From assembly GCA_025462735.1 (NCBI GenBank), contig JAOAPC010000003.1:208391-272390 (forward strand): a DNA stretch of 64,000 bases. The letters run 5' to 3'. The position numbers and the translations under genes were made by a program. The first letter of the stretch is position 1, and each line of letters begins with the position of its first letter. This document shows, piece by piece, positions 17,553-26,821 of this stretch. The notes beneath the pieces were generated by a model. The model searched no databases, was not told where the DNA came from, and saw only the letters and a list, made by a program, of their open reading frames with translations. This stretch comes from Acidobacteriaceae bacterium. GTDB taxonomy: Bacteria; Acidobacteriota; Terriglobia; Terriglobales; Acidobacteriaceae.

Positions 17553-18056
17553 ATGCCGAATCAAGAATTAAGTGCGCTCCAGCCCGTTCACAACCTGAAG
17601 CCATATAAGCGCGTGGAAGGCACCCATCAGATCGAACGTTTCTTCCGCATGGCGGCGGAAATAGACGTCGACAAAGAAGACCTCAGGCGCTATTACAACT
17701 TCATCGACAAGAAAGTGGCGGATTTACTCCTGATGGCTCAACACACAGCGAAGGCCAACGATAGAGTCAGAGTAGAGCTGCGCGACCTTCCCATTACTAA
17801 GGGACTGCAGGAGAGCATTCATAAGTTTGAGGCACTCGATCTGGATATCGGGCTCGAGCGCATCTTGGAAAGGAATGTGCCAGAACCACCCTTCGATCTT
17901 CCTTATAGCGACGAGGTCGACGCTCGTTTGCCGATCATTGCTGGCGGTCTAAGTCTTACAGTCGCTCGCAGCTTCAAGATCATCGATCCGCAGACCAAGC
18001 ATCCTGCAACCGAAGGCTGGGAGCGCGCATTTCAAATCTTCGATCTCTTGCTTTAG
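17553..18056 (+). CDS. DUF1931 histone-fold protein
   Basis: A 167-residue product closely matching the DUF1931 family: FFRMAAEIDVDKEDLRRYYNF, ADLLLMAQHTAKANDR, DLPITKGLQESIHKF, LPIIAGGLSLTVARSFKIID and a C-terminal WERAFQIFDLLL. The Aquifex member has a doubled histone fold in one chain, so this is a candidate bacterial nucleoid or DNA-associated protein; DNA binding is not established for this copy. It is complete by comparison with the family, with no signal peptide. The ribosome binding site is weak. It stands alone, convergent with the Crp/Fnr gene. Confidence 0.85.
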   Translation: MPNQELSALQPVHNLKPYKRVEGTHQIERFFRMAAEIDVDKEDLRRYYNFIDKKVADLLLMAQHTAKANDRVRVELRDLPITKGLQESIHKFEALDLDIGLERILERNVPEPPFDLPYSDEVDARLPIIAGGLSLTVARSFKIIDPQTKHPATEGWERAFQIFDLLL

Positions 18057-18091
18057 AGGAAAGGGCTGGACGACTGTGCTCCCACTCAGAG

Positions 18092-18115
18092 TTCCGAGTG
18101 TAATCGCCTGGTTAT
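18092..18115 (+). repeat. Dispersed intergenic motif, variant
   Basis: Contains GAGTGTAATCGCCTGGTTA, a diverged copy of the motif at 9660, between the convergent DUF1931 and Crp/Fnr genes. Confidence 0.55.
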
Positions 18116-18153
18116 GTCCAAAACGGCCCTGGGACATCTGGGCTGCGATGGGT

Positions 18154-18969
18154 TCAATTCCGGACTCGTACAAGGCCGGGCAAGGGTGGCCCCTTGGCCC
18201 GATCTTTATCGAGCGGTTCCCCGGGCTCGGCCGGCGGTTCTTCGCCAGCTGAGAGGGTTGAGTTCTTGTCCTGCTGAGCCGCTATTGTGCCATCGTTATC
18301 ATGAAGTACAACGTTCAGGAGTGAACTATGGACGCGCAAATTATCTCCAACGTCATAATTGATGAATCCAAGCTTCCTGAATCGATTCATGAAGAAGCTG
18401 ACCCGCGAGCGTGTCGTCCCTACCATCTCTGCCAGAGTCTCCTGGCTCAGTCTCGGGATCGACATTTCGGAGACTCCTTGTTCGCCAAATTGTGCCATCA
18501 ACAGAAGAACTCGCGCTAGCCGTTTTTCGCTGGAATTAAAGAGTTGATCGACCAAATCATCCTGATACCGGATGTTCCGCTTGAGCAAGTATTTGACAAA
18601 CAGGGCCGATAATTTTGGTTCCCGGCCCAGCGCAAGCGTCATCGCCTCTCTTTCAACATGCAGAAGTACACAGTCTGTTATTGCGATGGCAGATGACATG
18701 CGTATGAGCTGACCGGCAAGGCCGCCTTCTCCGAAGAAGTCGCCTTCGTTCAAAATGCCAAGGGTCGCTTCTTTCCCGCTTTCCGATACGACGCTGAGCT
18801 GCACCTTCCCGCTCTGGATAAAAAACAGTCCATCGGTCGCAGCGCCTTGAGCAAATATCGTGTTCTTCTTTTCAAACGACACCATATCCCTACCCTTCCC
18901 AATGGTTGAAAGGAAGGTGTGAGGATTGAAATCAAGTCTTTTCTTTACAGTCGTGATTTGCTTTGGCAA
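18154..18969 (-). CDS. Crp/Fnr-family transcriptional regulator
   Basis: A 271-residue product: cyclic-nucleotide-binding-like beta roll (about 30-140, with FEKKNTIFAQG and GILNEGDFFGEGGLAG), a dimer helix, and a C-terminal winged helix with recognition segment SQETLAEMVGTTRSRVSFFM (about 178-200). No Fnr-type N-terminal cysteine cluster is seen, so oxygen sensing by an iron-sulfur cluster is unlikely. The C-terminal 45 residues are a Pro/Glu-rich tail not usual for the family. The TTG at 18969 keeps a conserved N-terminal segment (DFNPHTFLSTIGKGRD); an ATG at 18885 with a stronger GGTAGGG is an alternative start. Confidence 0.9.
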   Translation of the reverse strand: MPKQITTVKKRLDFNPHTFLSTIGKGRDMVSFEKKNTIFAQGAATDGLFFIQSGKVQLSVVSESGKEATLGILNEGDFFGEGGLAGQLIRMSSAIAITDCVLLHVEREAMTLALGREPKLSALFVKYLLKRNIRYQDDLVDQLFNSSEKRLARVLLLMAQFGEQGVSEMSIPRLSQETLAEMVGTTRSRVSFFMNRFRKLGFINYDVGDNLRVHSSLLNVVLHDNDGTIAAQQDKNSTLSAGEEPPAEPGEPLDKDRAKGPPLPGLVRVRN

Positions 18970-19236
18970 AAGGCCGTCCTAACTGGAATATCGCAACTAA
19001 CCAATTATGAGAGAAAGACCTAAGCCCAGGCTGGTCTGTAATGCTCACAATGCTGGGACAAAAAGGATCGAGCTCGTATGAGTCAGGCGGAAGTATGCGA
19101 GTCACCGGAAGCCCGATTGTCTTCAGCGCATCCAACATCATCTCCCTTACCGCCGCGCGCTGTGGGGCGAGTCCCGGCGTCAGTGAGCGATAACGCCTGA
19201 TTTCGACAGTTAAATGAGCTATGCTGGCTGGCAATC

Positions 19237-20487
19237 ATGATGAGCCCGCGACGATGTGTGGTTTACCTGTTCGTCATTCTTGCGTGCAGGAGCGCCTTCC
19301 CGTGCACATGCGCTGGCCCCTATCAGGCTAAAACCATGCGCGAAGTTGCTGAGTGGTATGCGAGCCGACCCGACATAACTCTGATCTTTGAAGGAAAGGT
19401 CGTCAAAGAGGAGTTGCGCAGCGGATCGGTTGGCGCTCCATCAGGAGCAATGTCCATGACTCCTTCTGGAAAGCATCGCGTCGTGGAGTTCGCTGTCAGA
19501 CGCGTCTTCCGTGGCGCCCCTCAGGACCACGTCTCCGTTGTGACTGGATTGGGTACAGGCGACTGCGGGTACGTCTTCTGGCCTGGCGAGAGCTATGTGG
19601 TATACGCCAGCACGTGGCCCGGAGGCATATTGTTCACCAGTCTCTGTAGCGGCACGACTGCTATTGAAGATGCTGGAGCCGCAGTTCGCTTTCTTAATAG
19701 TGAGAAGCCAACAGCGGAAGATTTGCTTTCGCCCCAAGAATACCAAAAGGAGTATTACGAAAAAGTACTTCCCAAACGGACTGGCTCGGTTTGCGGTCAG
19801 GTCCTGAAACCAGATGGAAGTCCGCTCAAGGGAGCAAATGTCGAGCTTTGGGAGTTGCGAAACGACGACCTTCCATCACGCGGTGCATCCGACCCAAATA
19901 CAAGCACCGATGCTGGGCACTTCTGCATTGAAAATGCCCCTCCTGGACAGTATTTCCTCACGGCAGAAAGCAGCGATTTCGACCACTGGGCACGATATAT
20001 GGGCTTTTATCCGGGAGTCTATTCCCAAGCGGAGGCCATTCAGTTGTCTATCAAGCCAGGCGTTCACCTGCCCGACGTAAAGTTCACCACCTTACACGAG
20101 TCGCTATACAAGATTCGAATTCGAGTAGTAACGTCTGACAAAACGCAGCTGTCGTACAAAAACGGCTGTGGCGTTGCGGTGGATAGCGAATCTCGTAATC
20201 CGCTGTCCTATCACATTGACCACACTTTGGAAGAGGACGGGAGCTATACGTTCGGCTATATCCCTCCCGGAAAGTATGCGGTTACGACCTACTTCGAGCC
20301 TAATTTCGAGGGAGACGAACCGAAGCCGTTTCTGGAGGCGTCCAGATGGAAACTAGCGCGGCAAGAAGTAATTGTGCACGGTGATACCGATGTAATTGTT
20401 ACGATGGCCCCCAACTCTAATTATCTATTTGGCGAAACATCGCGATTTCACTCACAACCCCGAAACACCGCTCTGGAAGAGCCTTGA
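19237..20487 (+). CDS. Secreted protein with TIMP/NTR-like and carboxypeptidase-regulatory-like domains
   Basis: A 416-residue protein. The signal peptide is followed by FPCTCAGPYQAKT; the Cys-x-Cys start at the mature N-terminus and the strand pattern IFEGKVVKE...VEFAVRRVFRG...GDCGYVFWPGESYVVYAS resemble the netrin/TIMP-like OB-fold. Residues about 185-260 (GSVCGQVLKPDGSPLKGANVELW, then NAPPGQYFLTAE) form a carboxypeptidase-regulatory-like beta sandwich, and a second such unit follows (YIPPGKYAVTTYF). Both are extracellular binding modules. No enzyme domain is visible. The start ATG is chosen by the signal peptide; the ribosome binding site is poor. Confidence 0.7.
   Translation: MMSPRRCVVYLFVILACRSAFPCTCAGPYQAKTMREVAEWYASRPDITLIFEGKVVKEELRSGSVGAPSGAMSMTPSGKHRVVEFAVRRVFRGAPQDHVSVVTGLGTGDCGYVFWPGESYVVYASTWPGGILFTSLCSGTTAIEDAGAAVRFLNSEKPTAEDLLSPQEYQKEYYEKVLPKRTGSVCGQVLKPDGSPLKGANVELWELRNDDLPSRGASDPNTSTDAGHFCIENAPPGQYFLTAESSDFDHWARYMGFYPGVYSQAEAIQLSIKPGVHLPDVKFTTLHESLYKIRIRVVTSDKTQLSYKNGCGVAVDSESRNPLSYHIDHTLEEDGSYTFGYIPPGKYAVTTYFEPNFEGDEPKPFLEASRWKLARQEVIVHGDTDVIVTMAPNSNYLFGETSRFHSQPRNTALEEP
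20442..20458 (-). repeat. Dispersed intergenic motif, variant inside a gene 3' end
   Basis: GCGATTTCACTCACAAC, the inverted form of the motif at 9660. It falls in the last codons of the TIMP-like gene, so the element may have extended that frame. Confidence 0.6.
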
Positions 20488-20538
20488 ATCTGTAACTTTC
20501 GCGGTGCCCGCGAATCCAATGGACTATGAGGTGCTGTC

Positions 20539-21237
20539 GTGAGTTTTGAGGCTAAGAATTCTCCGGCGGTTGGCAAGATCACCGTCCTGATCGCAATTCT
20601 TATACTGGCCGCCGCCGTGATAGGGCACCGGGCCAACGCCGCGGAAGGTCCCGTCGTTCTTCCCGATCCGGCTACTGATGCTCCTCTGGCCGCGAAGGCA
20701 GCCAAGCAAACCGCGGTCGTGGCTGGAGGTTGTTTTTGGGGAATCCAGGCGGTCTTCCAGCATGTTAAAGGCGTGAAAGACGCCACCTCGGGGTATTCCG
20801 GCGGATCGGCTGCGTCACCAGGATACGAAGAAGTGAGTACCGGAACTAGCGGTCACGCCGAGTCCGTGAAGATCACCTTCGACCCTTCGCAGATTACGTA
20901 TGGCCAACTTCTCAAAGTATTCTTTTCCGTGGCCCACGATCCCACGCAACTCAATCGTCAGGGGCCGGATACCGGCAGCCAATATCGCTCGGTGATTTTC
21001 TACGCCAATGAGGAACAACAGCACGTCGCCGAGGCCTACATCTCCCAGCTTGAACAGGCAAAATCGTTTCCTGGGCGGATCGTGACCCAAGTCGTCCCGC
21101 TGAAAGCGTTCTACACGGCCGAGGGTTATCACCAGAATTACGCTACTCTTCATCCTGACAATCCATACATAGCCGTCAATGATGCGCCCAAGGTAGAGCA
21201 TCTCCGCCAACAACTTCCAGATCTTTATAAGAAGTAG
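20539..21237 (+). CDS. msrA: Peptide methionine-S-sulfoxide reductase, exported form
   Basis: A 232-residue protein. An N-terminal hydrophobic segment (ITVLIAILILAAAVIG, about 14-30) precedes the MsrA domain, which has the catalytic motif GGCFWGIQAVFQ (about 63-74), the GYSGG segment, and the C-terminal GYHQNYATLHPDNPY block. MsrA reduces methionine-S-sulfoxide in damaged proteins. The signal or anchor suggests periplasmic repair. GTG start with GAGGTG six bases upstream. No MsrB domain or msrB gene is adjacent. Confidence 0.93.
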   Translation: MSFEAKNSPAVGKITVLIAILILAAAVIGHRANAAEGPVVLPDPATDAPLAAKAAKQTAVVAGGCFWGIQAVFQHVKGVKDATSGYSGGSAASPGYEEVSTGTSGHAESVKITFDPSQITYGQLLKVFFSVAHDPTQLNRQGPDTGSQYRSVIFYANEEQQHVAEAYISQLEQAKSFPGRIVTQVVPLKAFYTAEGYHQNYATLHPDNPYIAVNDAPKVEHLRQQLPDLYKK

Positions 21238-21479
21238 CACCGCGATCGCCTCTGGGGATGGATGCCTTGATCATTGGCGACACACCGCCGTCAGTCATGA
21301 ACGTTGTGATCGCCTGATTTCGCCAGTGGGCTCACGTCTCACATTGCCGGACTGACAGCGGCCTGTTCGAACGCGAGGACTATCCGACGCAGATATCTTT
21401 TGTGTTCAGGCGTTGCCATAAGCAACCACTCGCCAAGAGGCTCCTAAGGAACGGCGCGTTCGCCCGTCGCTTCGCCTTC

Positions 21480-21935
21480 TTAGGGACTGACAGTGATGGC
21501 TGATGTTCCATCTTTAGTAATTGTCACCCCGGCGACTATAGTGAACCACTCAGCAATAACGTGGAACGGACCGCCCGAGGTGTTGGGAGCATGGTACGTC
21601 ACTGTCTGGAAATTAGGGACTGCGACTAGCTGAATCGTACCATCCGGGCATGGTCCAGCCGGCGGTGTATCGGACCAGAAGCACTGCGAGCCGCTCGCAC
21701 CATTCGTCTGTTGCTCGGCGATGCTCCATGTCAAGGTATTACCGGTAGTACTACCGGAACCGTTAACCGTAGCTTGCAATGTGACTTGGCCATTTGCAGG
21801 CACCGTAACAACTGCAGGAGAAAGCGTGACAGTCACGTTATTGTAATTAACACTGTGACCACCGCCACCACAGCCAGCGATGACAACAAAGAGCACCACG
21901 AGTGACACGATGCAGAAGATTCGGTAGGAATACAT
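21480..21935 (-). CDS. Small lipoprotein with Ig-like domain
   Basis: A 151-residue product with a lipoprotein signal peptide ending VVIAGCGGGG (Cys about 22), so it is probably lipid-anchored. The rest is one beta-sandwich domain (VTLSPAVVTVPANGQVTLQATVNG, ending TKDGTSAITVSP), the Ig-like/Big2 pattern frequent in acidobacterial surface proteins. The start has GGAGG. No neighbours suggest its job. Confidence 0.75.
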   Translation of the reverse strand: MYSYRIFCIVSLVVLFVVIAGCGGGGHSVNYNNVTVTLSPAVVTVPANGQVTLQATVNGSGSTTGNTLTWSIAEQQTNGASGSQCFWSDTPPAGPCPDGTIQLVAVPNFQTVTYHAPNTSGGPFHVIAEWFTIVAGVTITKDGTSAITVSP

Positions 21936-22334
21936 TACAGACCTCCGGCAAAAAAAGTCATTTGAACATTAGCTGGAATTTCCCTTTCGACATTGAAAAT
22001 CGCGCCGATTGTAGCATGAGTTGTATCGATTACGTGTTTGACGGCGGGTTACTGCCCGGCTCGATCCTTTCTGACTTTTTGCTAAGCAGGCGCCAGCGCC
22101 GCTGGCTCATCTACTCTCGATTGTGATTGACAGAGTAGCTGGCTTCGGCGGAAAATCCGAAGCCGTCACGTCACAACGCCTCCGCCTTCAGCTGTCGATC
22201 TATCGGTGCTTCTGGTATCGAACTCTGCACCCCTTCAGCCTTTTCGGAGAGTGATAAACCGCGATATTAGGCGCGGGCCCACGCAGCTCTCGCCACATTC
22301 TGTTCGGAAAATTGAAGCCAAGCCGAGGTGAAGT
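21936..22334. other. Intergenic region with a strong hairpin
   Basis: About 400 bp between divergent genes. It contains the inverted repeat GGCTTCGG...CCGAAGCC (about 22142-22165) without a following T run, so it is not a classical terminator. No gene is supported. Confidence 0.4.
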
Positions 22335-23097
22335 ATGACTCGTTATTTTGAAAATGTCAGTCGCAGCTCCGTTTCAAGTAAGGCCAAAGCCTTCGGACCA
22401 CAAGCCCCAATGTTTTTACTCGCCGCAACCTTTTTACTGGTCGCGCTCGGATCTCCCATCCGCTGCGTAGCAGAATCGACCATCGCTTGTCCCGCGGGCA
22501 CATACGACATGTTGGATTGGATGACCTTGGACTCCGACCTCCGCTCTAACTACCACATGGAGGGGACTTCAAACCCTCTGTACACGGTCATGCAGTCCGA
22601 CAAGTTTTATTGGGTCAAGGGCGGATTGGGTTACCCGTGGGACATTCAACTCTATGACAGCAAATACGTGTATTTGTGGGTCACGGAACTCTCGTGGACG
22701 GTCCCACAAAGCTATAAGAAATTTACCAACAACACGAATCTGCCATTGGTTCCCCGGTGCGCAACTGCGGGAACTAGCACCGCCGGTTCCACGATCAAAG
22801 TCGCAAATACTAAATTACGAACTGCATACAAACTGCTCTCAGACTTGCTCAGTGACCCTGGGCCTCCAGAACGGGATCAATCAGGTGTGGGGACCGTATT
22901 ACTACTCATTCGGGGGAAGTCTGCCAAACAACTTGAAGACTTTAGTGATCAGCTATCGCTATAACTGCGACGCTAATTACCAGAATTGCGTCGACAAGGA
23001 AGAGTATTACGTAAACCAGCGCTATGGACTGGTGCAATGGGTCCATTACGTTCTCGCGAATGGAGCCGTACGCACAGCTGCAGAAGACTATTTTTAA
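22335..23097 (+). pseudogene. Secreted hypothetical protein gene with a frameshift
   Basis: The first part (from ATG 22335, GAGG upstream) gives a signal peptide and then PAGTYDMLDWMTLDSDLRS and GYPWDIQLYDSKYVYLWVTE, which reads as real protein to about 22800. It then degenerates to residues without sense before a stop at 22964. The next frame (+1) carries a protein-like continuation from about 22800 to 23097: VTLGLQNGINQVWGPYYYSF, YRYNCDANYQNCVDKEEYYV, QRYGLVQWVHYVL. The two parts form one polypeptide of roughly 250 residues if one base is gained or lost around 22790-22840. Function unknown. Real inactivation cannot be told from sequencing error. Confidence 0.7.
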
Positions 23098-23240
23098 TAA
23101 ATTGGTGGCCGGAGTGGTTACCCCGGATTTTCCATGCTTTTAGTGGCCCGGATTCGGTATGCCCCGCAGATGTTCTGACTAAAATCGGTTTTTGTAACAA
23201 TTGGAATTGCAACCGTTCCGGGTGTAAATTCCTATTGCCG

Positions 23241-23678
23241 ATGGAAGCAGCCTTAAGTCGAACGAGCACCCTCCGCATCTGGATTTCGGGCGCTCTTGCA
23301 TTACTGCTCTCGATTGCATCTGCATTTTGCTACTTCGGTTACGTGGGACAGGGGATCGCTGCTGGTGACATGATCGGATTGCCGGGCCGCGAGGCGGATG
23401 TCGCCCTTGCACTAGATCGGGCTACCTACTGGCTAATTGCCTGTCTGCTTTGTTTGACAACCTCGATAGTAACGGGCACTGTCGGGTTTCCGTTTCCGTT
23501 CTACCCGGATGCGTCGCGCCTGTCGCGGCTAGTCGCACGTTTCGTGCTGGCTTCGATCTTGTCGCTGACGCTGACGGTTTTCATCGGGGTGGTGGCGTTC
23601 TCAATTATCACGGCGTTACATCGTCGGTCGTTCAGCAATCCGAAAGCGCTGCCCGTCAATCTATGCTGCTTTTTGTAG
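23241..23678 (+). CDS. Small multi-span membrane protein
   Basis: A 145-residue product from the ATG at 23241, with hydrophobic segments at about 12-32, 60-82 and 100-128 (IWISGALALLLSIASAFCYF, YWLIACLLCLTTSIVTGTVG, FVLASILSLTLTVFIGVVAF). The frame is open upstream to 22986, but that part overlaps the preceding gene in another frame and is not protein-like. No known family recognised. Its 3' end overlaps the convergent formaldehyde dehydrogenase gene by 18 bp. Confidence 0.5.
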   Translation: MEAALSRTSTLRIWISGALALLLSIASAFCYFGYVGQGIAAGDMIGLPGREADVALALDRATYWLIACLLCLTTSIVTGTVGFPFPFYPDASRLSRLVARFVLASILSLTLTVFIGVVAFSIITALHRRSFSNPKALPVNLCCFL

Positions 23679-24863
23679 AGACTTCACCATCCCGTGCGGA
23701 TCAAATACAAACTTCCTCGGCGCACCTTTCTCGAAATCTTTGTATGCCTGAGGAGCTTGTTCAAGAGAAATCAGCGTGACGTTCAAATGCCTGCCGGGAT
23801 TGATCCTGTCATGGAGGATGGCTTCCATCAGCTCGCGGTGATACCTCATGACCGGACATTGCCCTCCCCATATCGACTGACCTTTGACCCAGGCAAGTCC
23901 CCAGCGCAGCGGTTGGATTCCTTGTTTCCGCATTTCATCGGTTCCGCCCGGATCTTCGGGCAGGTAAAGGCCCGGAACGCCAATGCCACTCGGAACCCGT
24001 GAGACGTCCATGAGTGGGTTGAGCAATGGGACTTCAACATCAGACTGTTTGCCAAGTCCGTGCGCTTCATAGCCGACGCAATCAACCGAGGCATCCACCT
24101 CCGGAACTCCCAAAATCTGGCGAATACCTTCCCTTAGGTCATCCGTCTTCGATATATCGATCGTTTCGCAGCCCATCTTTTTGGCTAACGCCAGCCGCTC
24201 CGGGTTCCGGTCGCCTACGATAACAACGGCTGCTCCCAGGAAGAAAGATGACTCCGCGCAACACAAACCGACCGGACCCGCGCCGGCGATGTAGACTGTC
24301 GAACCGGAACCTACGCCGGCCTGTACGGCCCCGTGATAGCCGGTGGGAAGAATATCCGACAGCAGCGTGAGCGAGTCGATCTTCTCCATTGCTTGGTCCT
24401 TGTCGGGAAACTTCAGCAAATTAAAGTCCGCATAGGGAACCATCATGTAATCGGCCTGGCCGCCTTTCCAGCCGCCCATTCCCACGAATCCGTAGGCGCC
24501 GCCGATCCCAGCCGGGTTTGTGTTACTGCAGAGATTCGTAAAGCGGGCCTTGCAGTTGCGGCATCTCCCACACGCGATATTGAAGGGCACCGAGACAATA
24601 TCTCCGACCTCTATGTACTCGACGTCCGATCCCGCTTCGATGACCTCTCCTGTATTTTCATGTCCGAATACTGTGCCGTTCGGAGCCGAGGTGCGTCCTC
24701 TGTACATGTGCAGGTCGCTTCCGCAAATGTTGGTGGCTACCAACTTAACGATGACTCCGTGATTGCACTTCCTTCCGTCGGGAGCAACAAGCTCTGGATA
24801 GTCGATGCTTTGAACCTCGACCTTGCGAGGACCCATATAAACAACTGCTCGATTACTTGCCAT
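23661..24863 (-). CDS. fdhA: Zinc-dependent alcohol dehydrogenase, glutathione-independent formaldehyde dehydrogenase type
   Basis: About 400 residues of the medium-chain dehydrogenase family. Catalytic zinc ligands are in ATNICGSDLHMYRG (Cys) and FGHENTGEV (His-Glu). The structural zinc loop is CGRCRNCKARFTNLC. The Rossmann motif is AGAGPVGLCCAES. The segments NPAGIGGAYGFVGMGGWKGG and QSIWGGQCPV match the Pseudomonas formaldehyde dehydrogenase subgroup, which carries bound NAD and can dismutate aldehydes. The ATG at 24863 follows AGGAAAAAG and matches the family start; the frame runs 20 codons further. It could feed formate to the formate dehydrogenase 19 kb away, but the link is only thematic. 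Confidence 0.88.
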   Translation of the reverse strand: MASNRAVVYMGPRKVEVQSIDYPELVAPDGRKCNHGVIVKLVATNICGSDLHMYRGRTSAPNGTVFGHENTGEVIEAGSDVEYIEVGDIVSVPFNIACGRCRNCKARFTNLCSNTNPAGIGGAYGFVGMGGWKGGQADYMMVPYADFNLLKFPDKDQAMEKIDSLTLLSDILPTGYHGAVQAGVGSGSTVYIAGAGPVGLCCAESSFFLGAAVVIVGDRNPERLALAKKMGCETIDISKTDDLREGIRQILGVPEVDASVDCVGYEAHGLGKQSDVEVPLLNPLMDVSRVPSGIGVPGLYLPEDPGGTDEMRKQGIQPLRWGLAWVKGQSIWGGQCPVMRYHRELMEAILHDRINPGRHLNVTLISLEQAPQAYKDFEKGAPRKFVFDPHGMVKSLQKAA

Positions 24864-25206
24864 TACTTTTTCCTTCCTGTTGGCGCCGGAAACTATTCCT
24901 CGTGCGTCACTGAGAGTGAGCACAAACCAAGCTCAGTGGCGATGCTAGCGATTGAGGTTGGCTAGAACAATTCCTCCAGAGGGTTAGTTGTGCTTGACCG
25001 ATAAGACGTAGAAGTCGTCCTCAGCCGAGAAGACTTACGAATTCGCTGGACGATGGTCGGAAGGCACTCTGCGACTTTGGAAAAATCAGAGTAGGGCAGA
25101 CTAACGGCGGGAGGAAAATCTCAAATCCAAATAATGGCAACGCATCCGCGTTTATAGCGGACCAAGCGCAACTATAAGCTTAGCTGTCGAAATGTGCGCA
25201 GAACTG

Positions 25207-26349
25207 TTAGAAGCTGATCTTCAGGATCTGCCCATTATTGCCTACGAACCATCCAGCTTTGGGATTCGCAAAAGCGACCGCCCAGTATCCGCTCACCTGC
25301 GGCAGGGTGAACCAGGTGTGGCCTTCGTCGGGAGTCCAGGCCGCTGATCCTGAGGAGAAGTTCGGCGCGGTCTCGGCAGTGATCACAACCGTACGGTCGA
25401 GGTCATGCGCGTGTCCCTCGTTCTCAGCTTCGATATCACCGTGCTCATCATCACGATGACCGTCGCCCTTGCGAAGACCACGCACATACGCGAGGCAGAA
25501 AATGGATCCGGCCACGGGCGGTTTGTTCGTAAGAGTCCAGGTCCGGCCGCCATCGTTCGAAGTTGCCGCGTCGGCGGCAGTGTTTGAAGCCAAATCGCCG
25601 CCACCTACAATCCCATTCAACGAATCGCGGAAGGCCACCGAGATCGCGCCCCCGCTGGGCGAGCTCACTAGCGGAGTGTCATACGCGTTCCACGTATCGC
25701 CTCCGTCTCTCGTGGCTAAAATCCTTGCGATGGTCGAGCCGCCGGTAGCGATCCATGCGTTCTCCATGCCTTCGGTGGTGACGCAAGTTCCGCTCGCCGC
25801 AAACGAGGATTCCCCCGGCAGTGCCGGAGGCATATTGGCACTGATGGATTGCCACGTCATTCCGTTCCTTGTGCGAAGATCAGGAAATACGCCGTTCACC
25901 GAATCGCTGTGCGCAATGCCCCGCGTAGGAGTCCAGAAGGCGAAGCAATCATAGAACGCGTTAGCAGTCTGATTCGTGAACTCGATGGTCCAGGTCGCGC
26001 CACCGTCAACGGTCTTGTAGATACGAAAATCTGTCGTGTTATTCCCAATGGACATTAAATAGGCGACCTTATCGCTGACGCCCTGCACATCGCGGAATTG
26101 CAGATTCTCTGCTCCAGGTACGACGGCGGCTTTCCAGGTCGCTCCGCCGTCAGTCGTGACCACATATGTACCGCCCGTTCCGGATGCCCAGACCACTCGG
26201 GAGTTCACCGGGCTGACAGCAATCAGCTTCTGCGTAGTGCCGCTCATTTCCGGAGCGAGTTTCGGCTGGTGAACTTTCGAAGGTTCTTCGGCAAAGCTGA
26301 CGGTTGCGAAGGTGGTAATCAGGAAAACAAGAAGTGAGCGGTTCAACAT
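25207..26349 (-). CDS. Secreted Ycf48/BNR-type beta-propeller
   Basis: A 380-residue protein with signal peptide LLVFLITTFATVSFAEE, start preceded by GGGAGGA. Repeated Asp-box-like blades: VVTTDGGATWKAAVV, YKTVDGGATWTIEF, LATRDGGDTWNAY, ATSNDGGRTWTLT, then TPDEGHTWFTLP. This pattern marks sialidase-like/Ycf48 propellers, often non-catalytic and binding proteins or glycans. Between the fourth and fifth blades is a His/Asp/Glu-rich stretch (about residues 290-315, KGDGHRDDEHGDIEAENEGH) absent from ordinary blades. Function unknown. Confidence 0.8.
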   Translation of the reverse strand: MLNRSLLVFLITTFATVSFAEEPSKVHQPKLAPEMSGTTQKLIAVSPVNSRVVWASGTGGTYVVTTDGGATWKAAVVPGAENLQFRDVQGVSDKVAYLMSIGNNTTDFRIYKTVDGGATWTIEFTNQTANAFYDCFAFWTPTRGIAHSDSVNGVFPDLRTRNGMTWQSISANMPPALPGESSFAASGTCVTTEGMENAWIATGGSTIARILATRDGGDTWNAYDTPLVSSPSGGAISVAFRDSLNGIVGGGDLASNTAADAATSNDGGRTWTLTNKPPVAGSIFCLAYVRGLRKGDGHRDDEHGDIEAENEGHAHDLDRTVVITAETAPNFSSGSAAWTPDEGHTWFTLPQVSGYWAVAFANPKAGWFVGNNGQILKISF

Positions 26350-26533
26350 AGAATCCTCCCTGGCGGGCCATTCGCGGCGTTGAAAAGTATAGGAACGCGG
26401 CAGAGGGGTGTCAAACCGGCCAAGTTATCCAAGGAATCCGACGAGGAGTTCGTCCACGCGTGCTCGCAATTTGTGCGAGAGCCTCACGTCCACGAGAGGG
26501 ACTGGATTACTGTTGATTTCGCTCGTTCGCCCA

Positions 26534-26555
26534 GTTGTGAGTGTAATCGCCCGTT
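26534..26555 (+). repeat. Dispersed 22-bp intergenic motif, near-perfect copy 3
   Basis: GTTGTGAGTGTAATCGCC followed by CGTT: two substitutions from the copies at 9660 and 11995. It is located in the gap upstream of greB. Confidence 0.75.
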
Positions 26556-26821
26556 AACAACAGCTCACTTCCGGATTCCCGTGATCCAGGAGTTTCTGGA
26601 ATCGATTCACACAAGCTGGCTTATCAGTACTGATCTCTCAAGCAGGCCTTCGCGGCACTTGTCCGAGATGATGGATAGGATCGCTAAGGGACTGGAAGAC
26701 GTGAAAAAATCAGCTAGAGTCGCAGATGAACTCCCATGAACGCGGATGACAGTGTTTTCTATCGGCGTTCGTCCCCGTTCATTGGGGGCACCCACTGGAT
26801 TCGCGCTGAAAGGACTTCGAG

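Noticed and set aside
18140-18165. GGGTTCAATTCC resembling a tRNA T-arm
   Set aside because: No acceptor stem or other arms; it lies around the 3' end of the Crp/Fnr gene.
18932-19234. 100-codon minus-strand frame upstream of Crp/Fnr
   Set aside because: Overlaps the regulator start, no recognised family, no convincing ribosome binding site.
26380-26739. 119-codon plus-strand frame before greB
   Set aside because: Runs through a copy of the dispersed intergenic motif and has no protein-like conservation visible.
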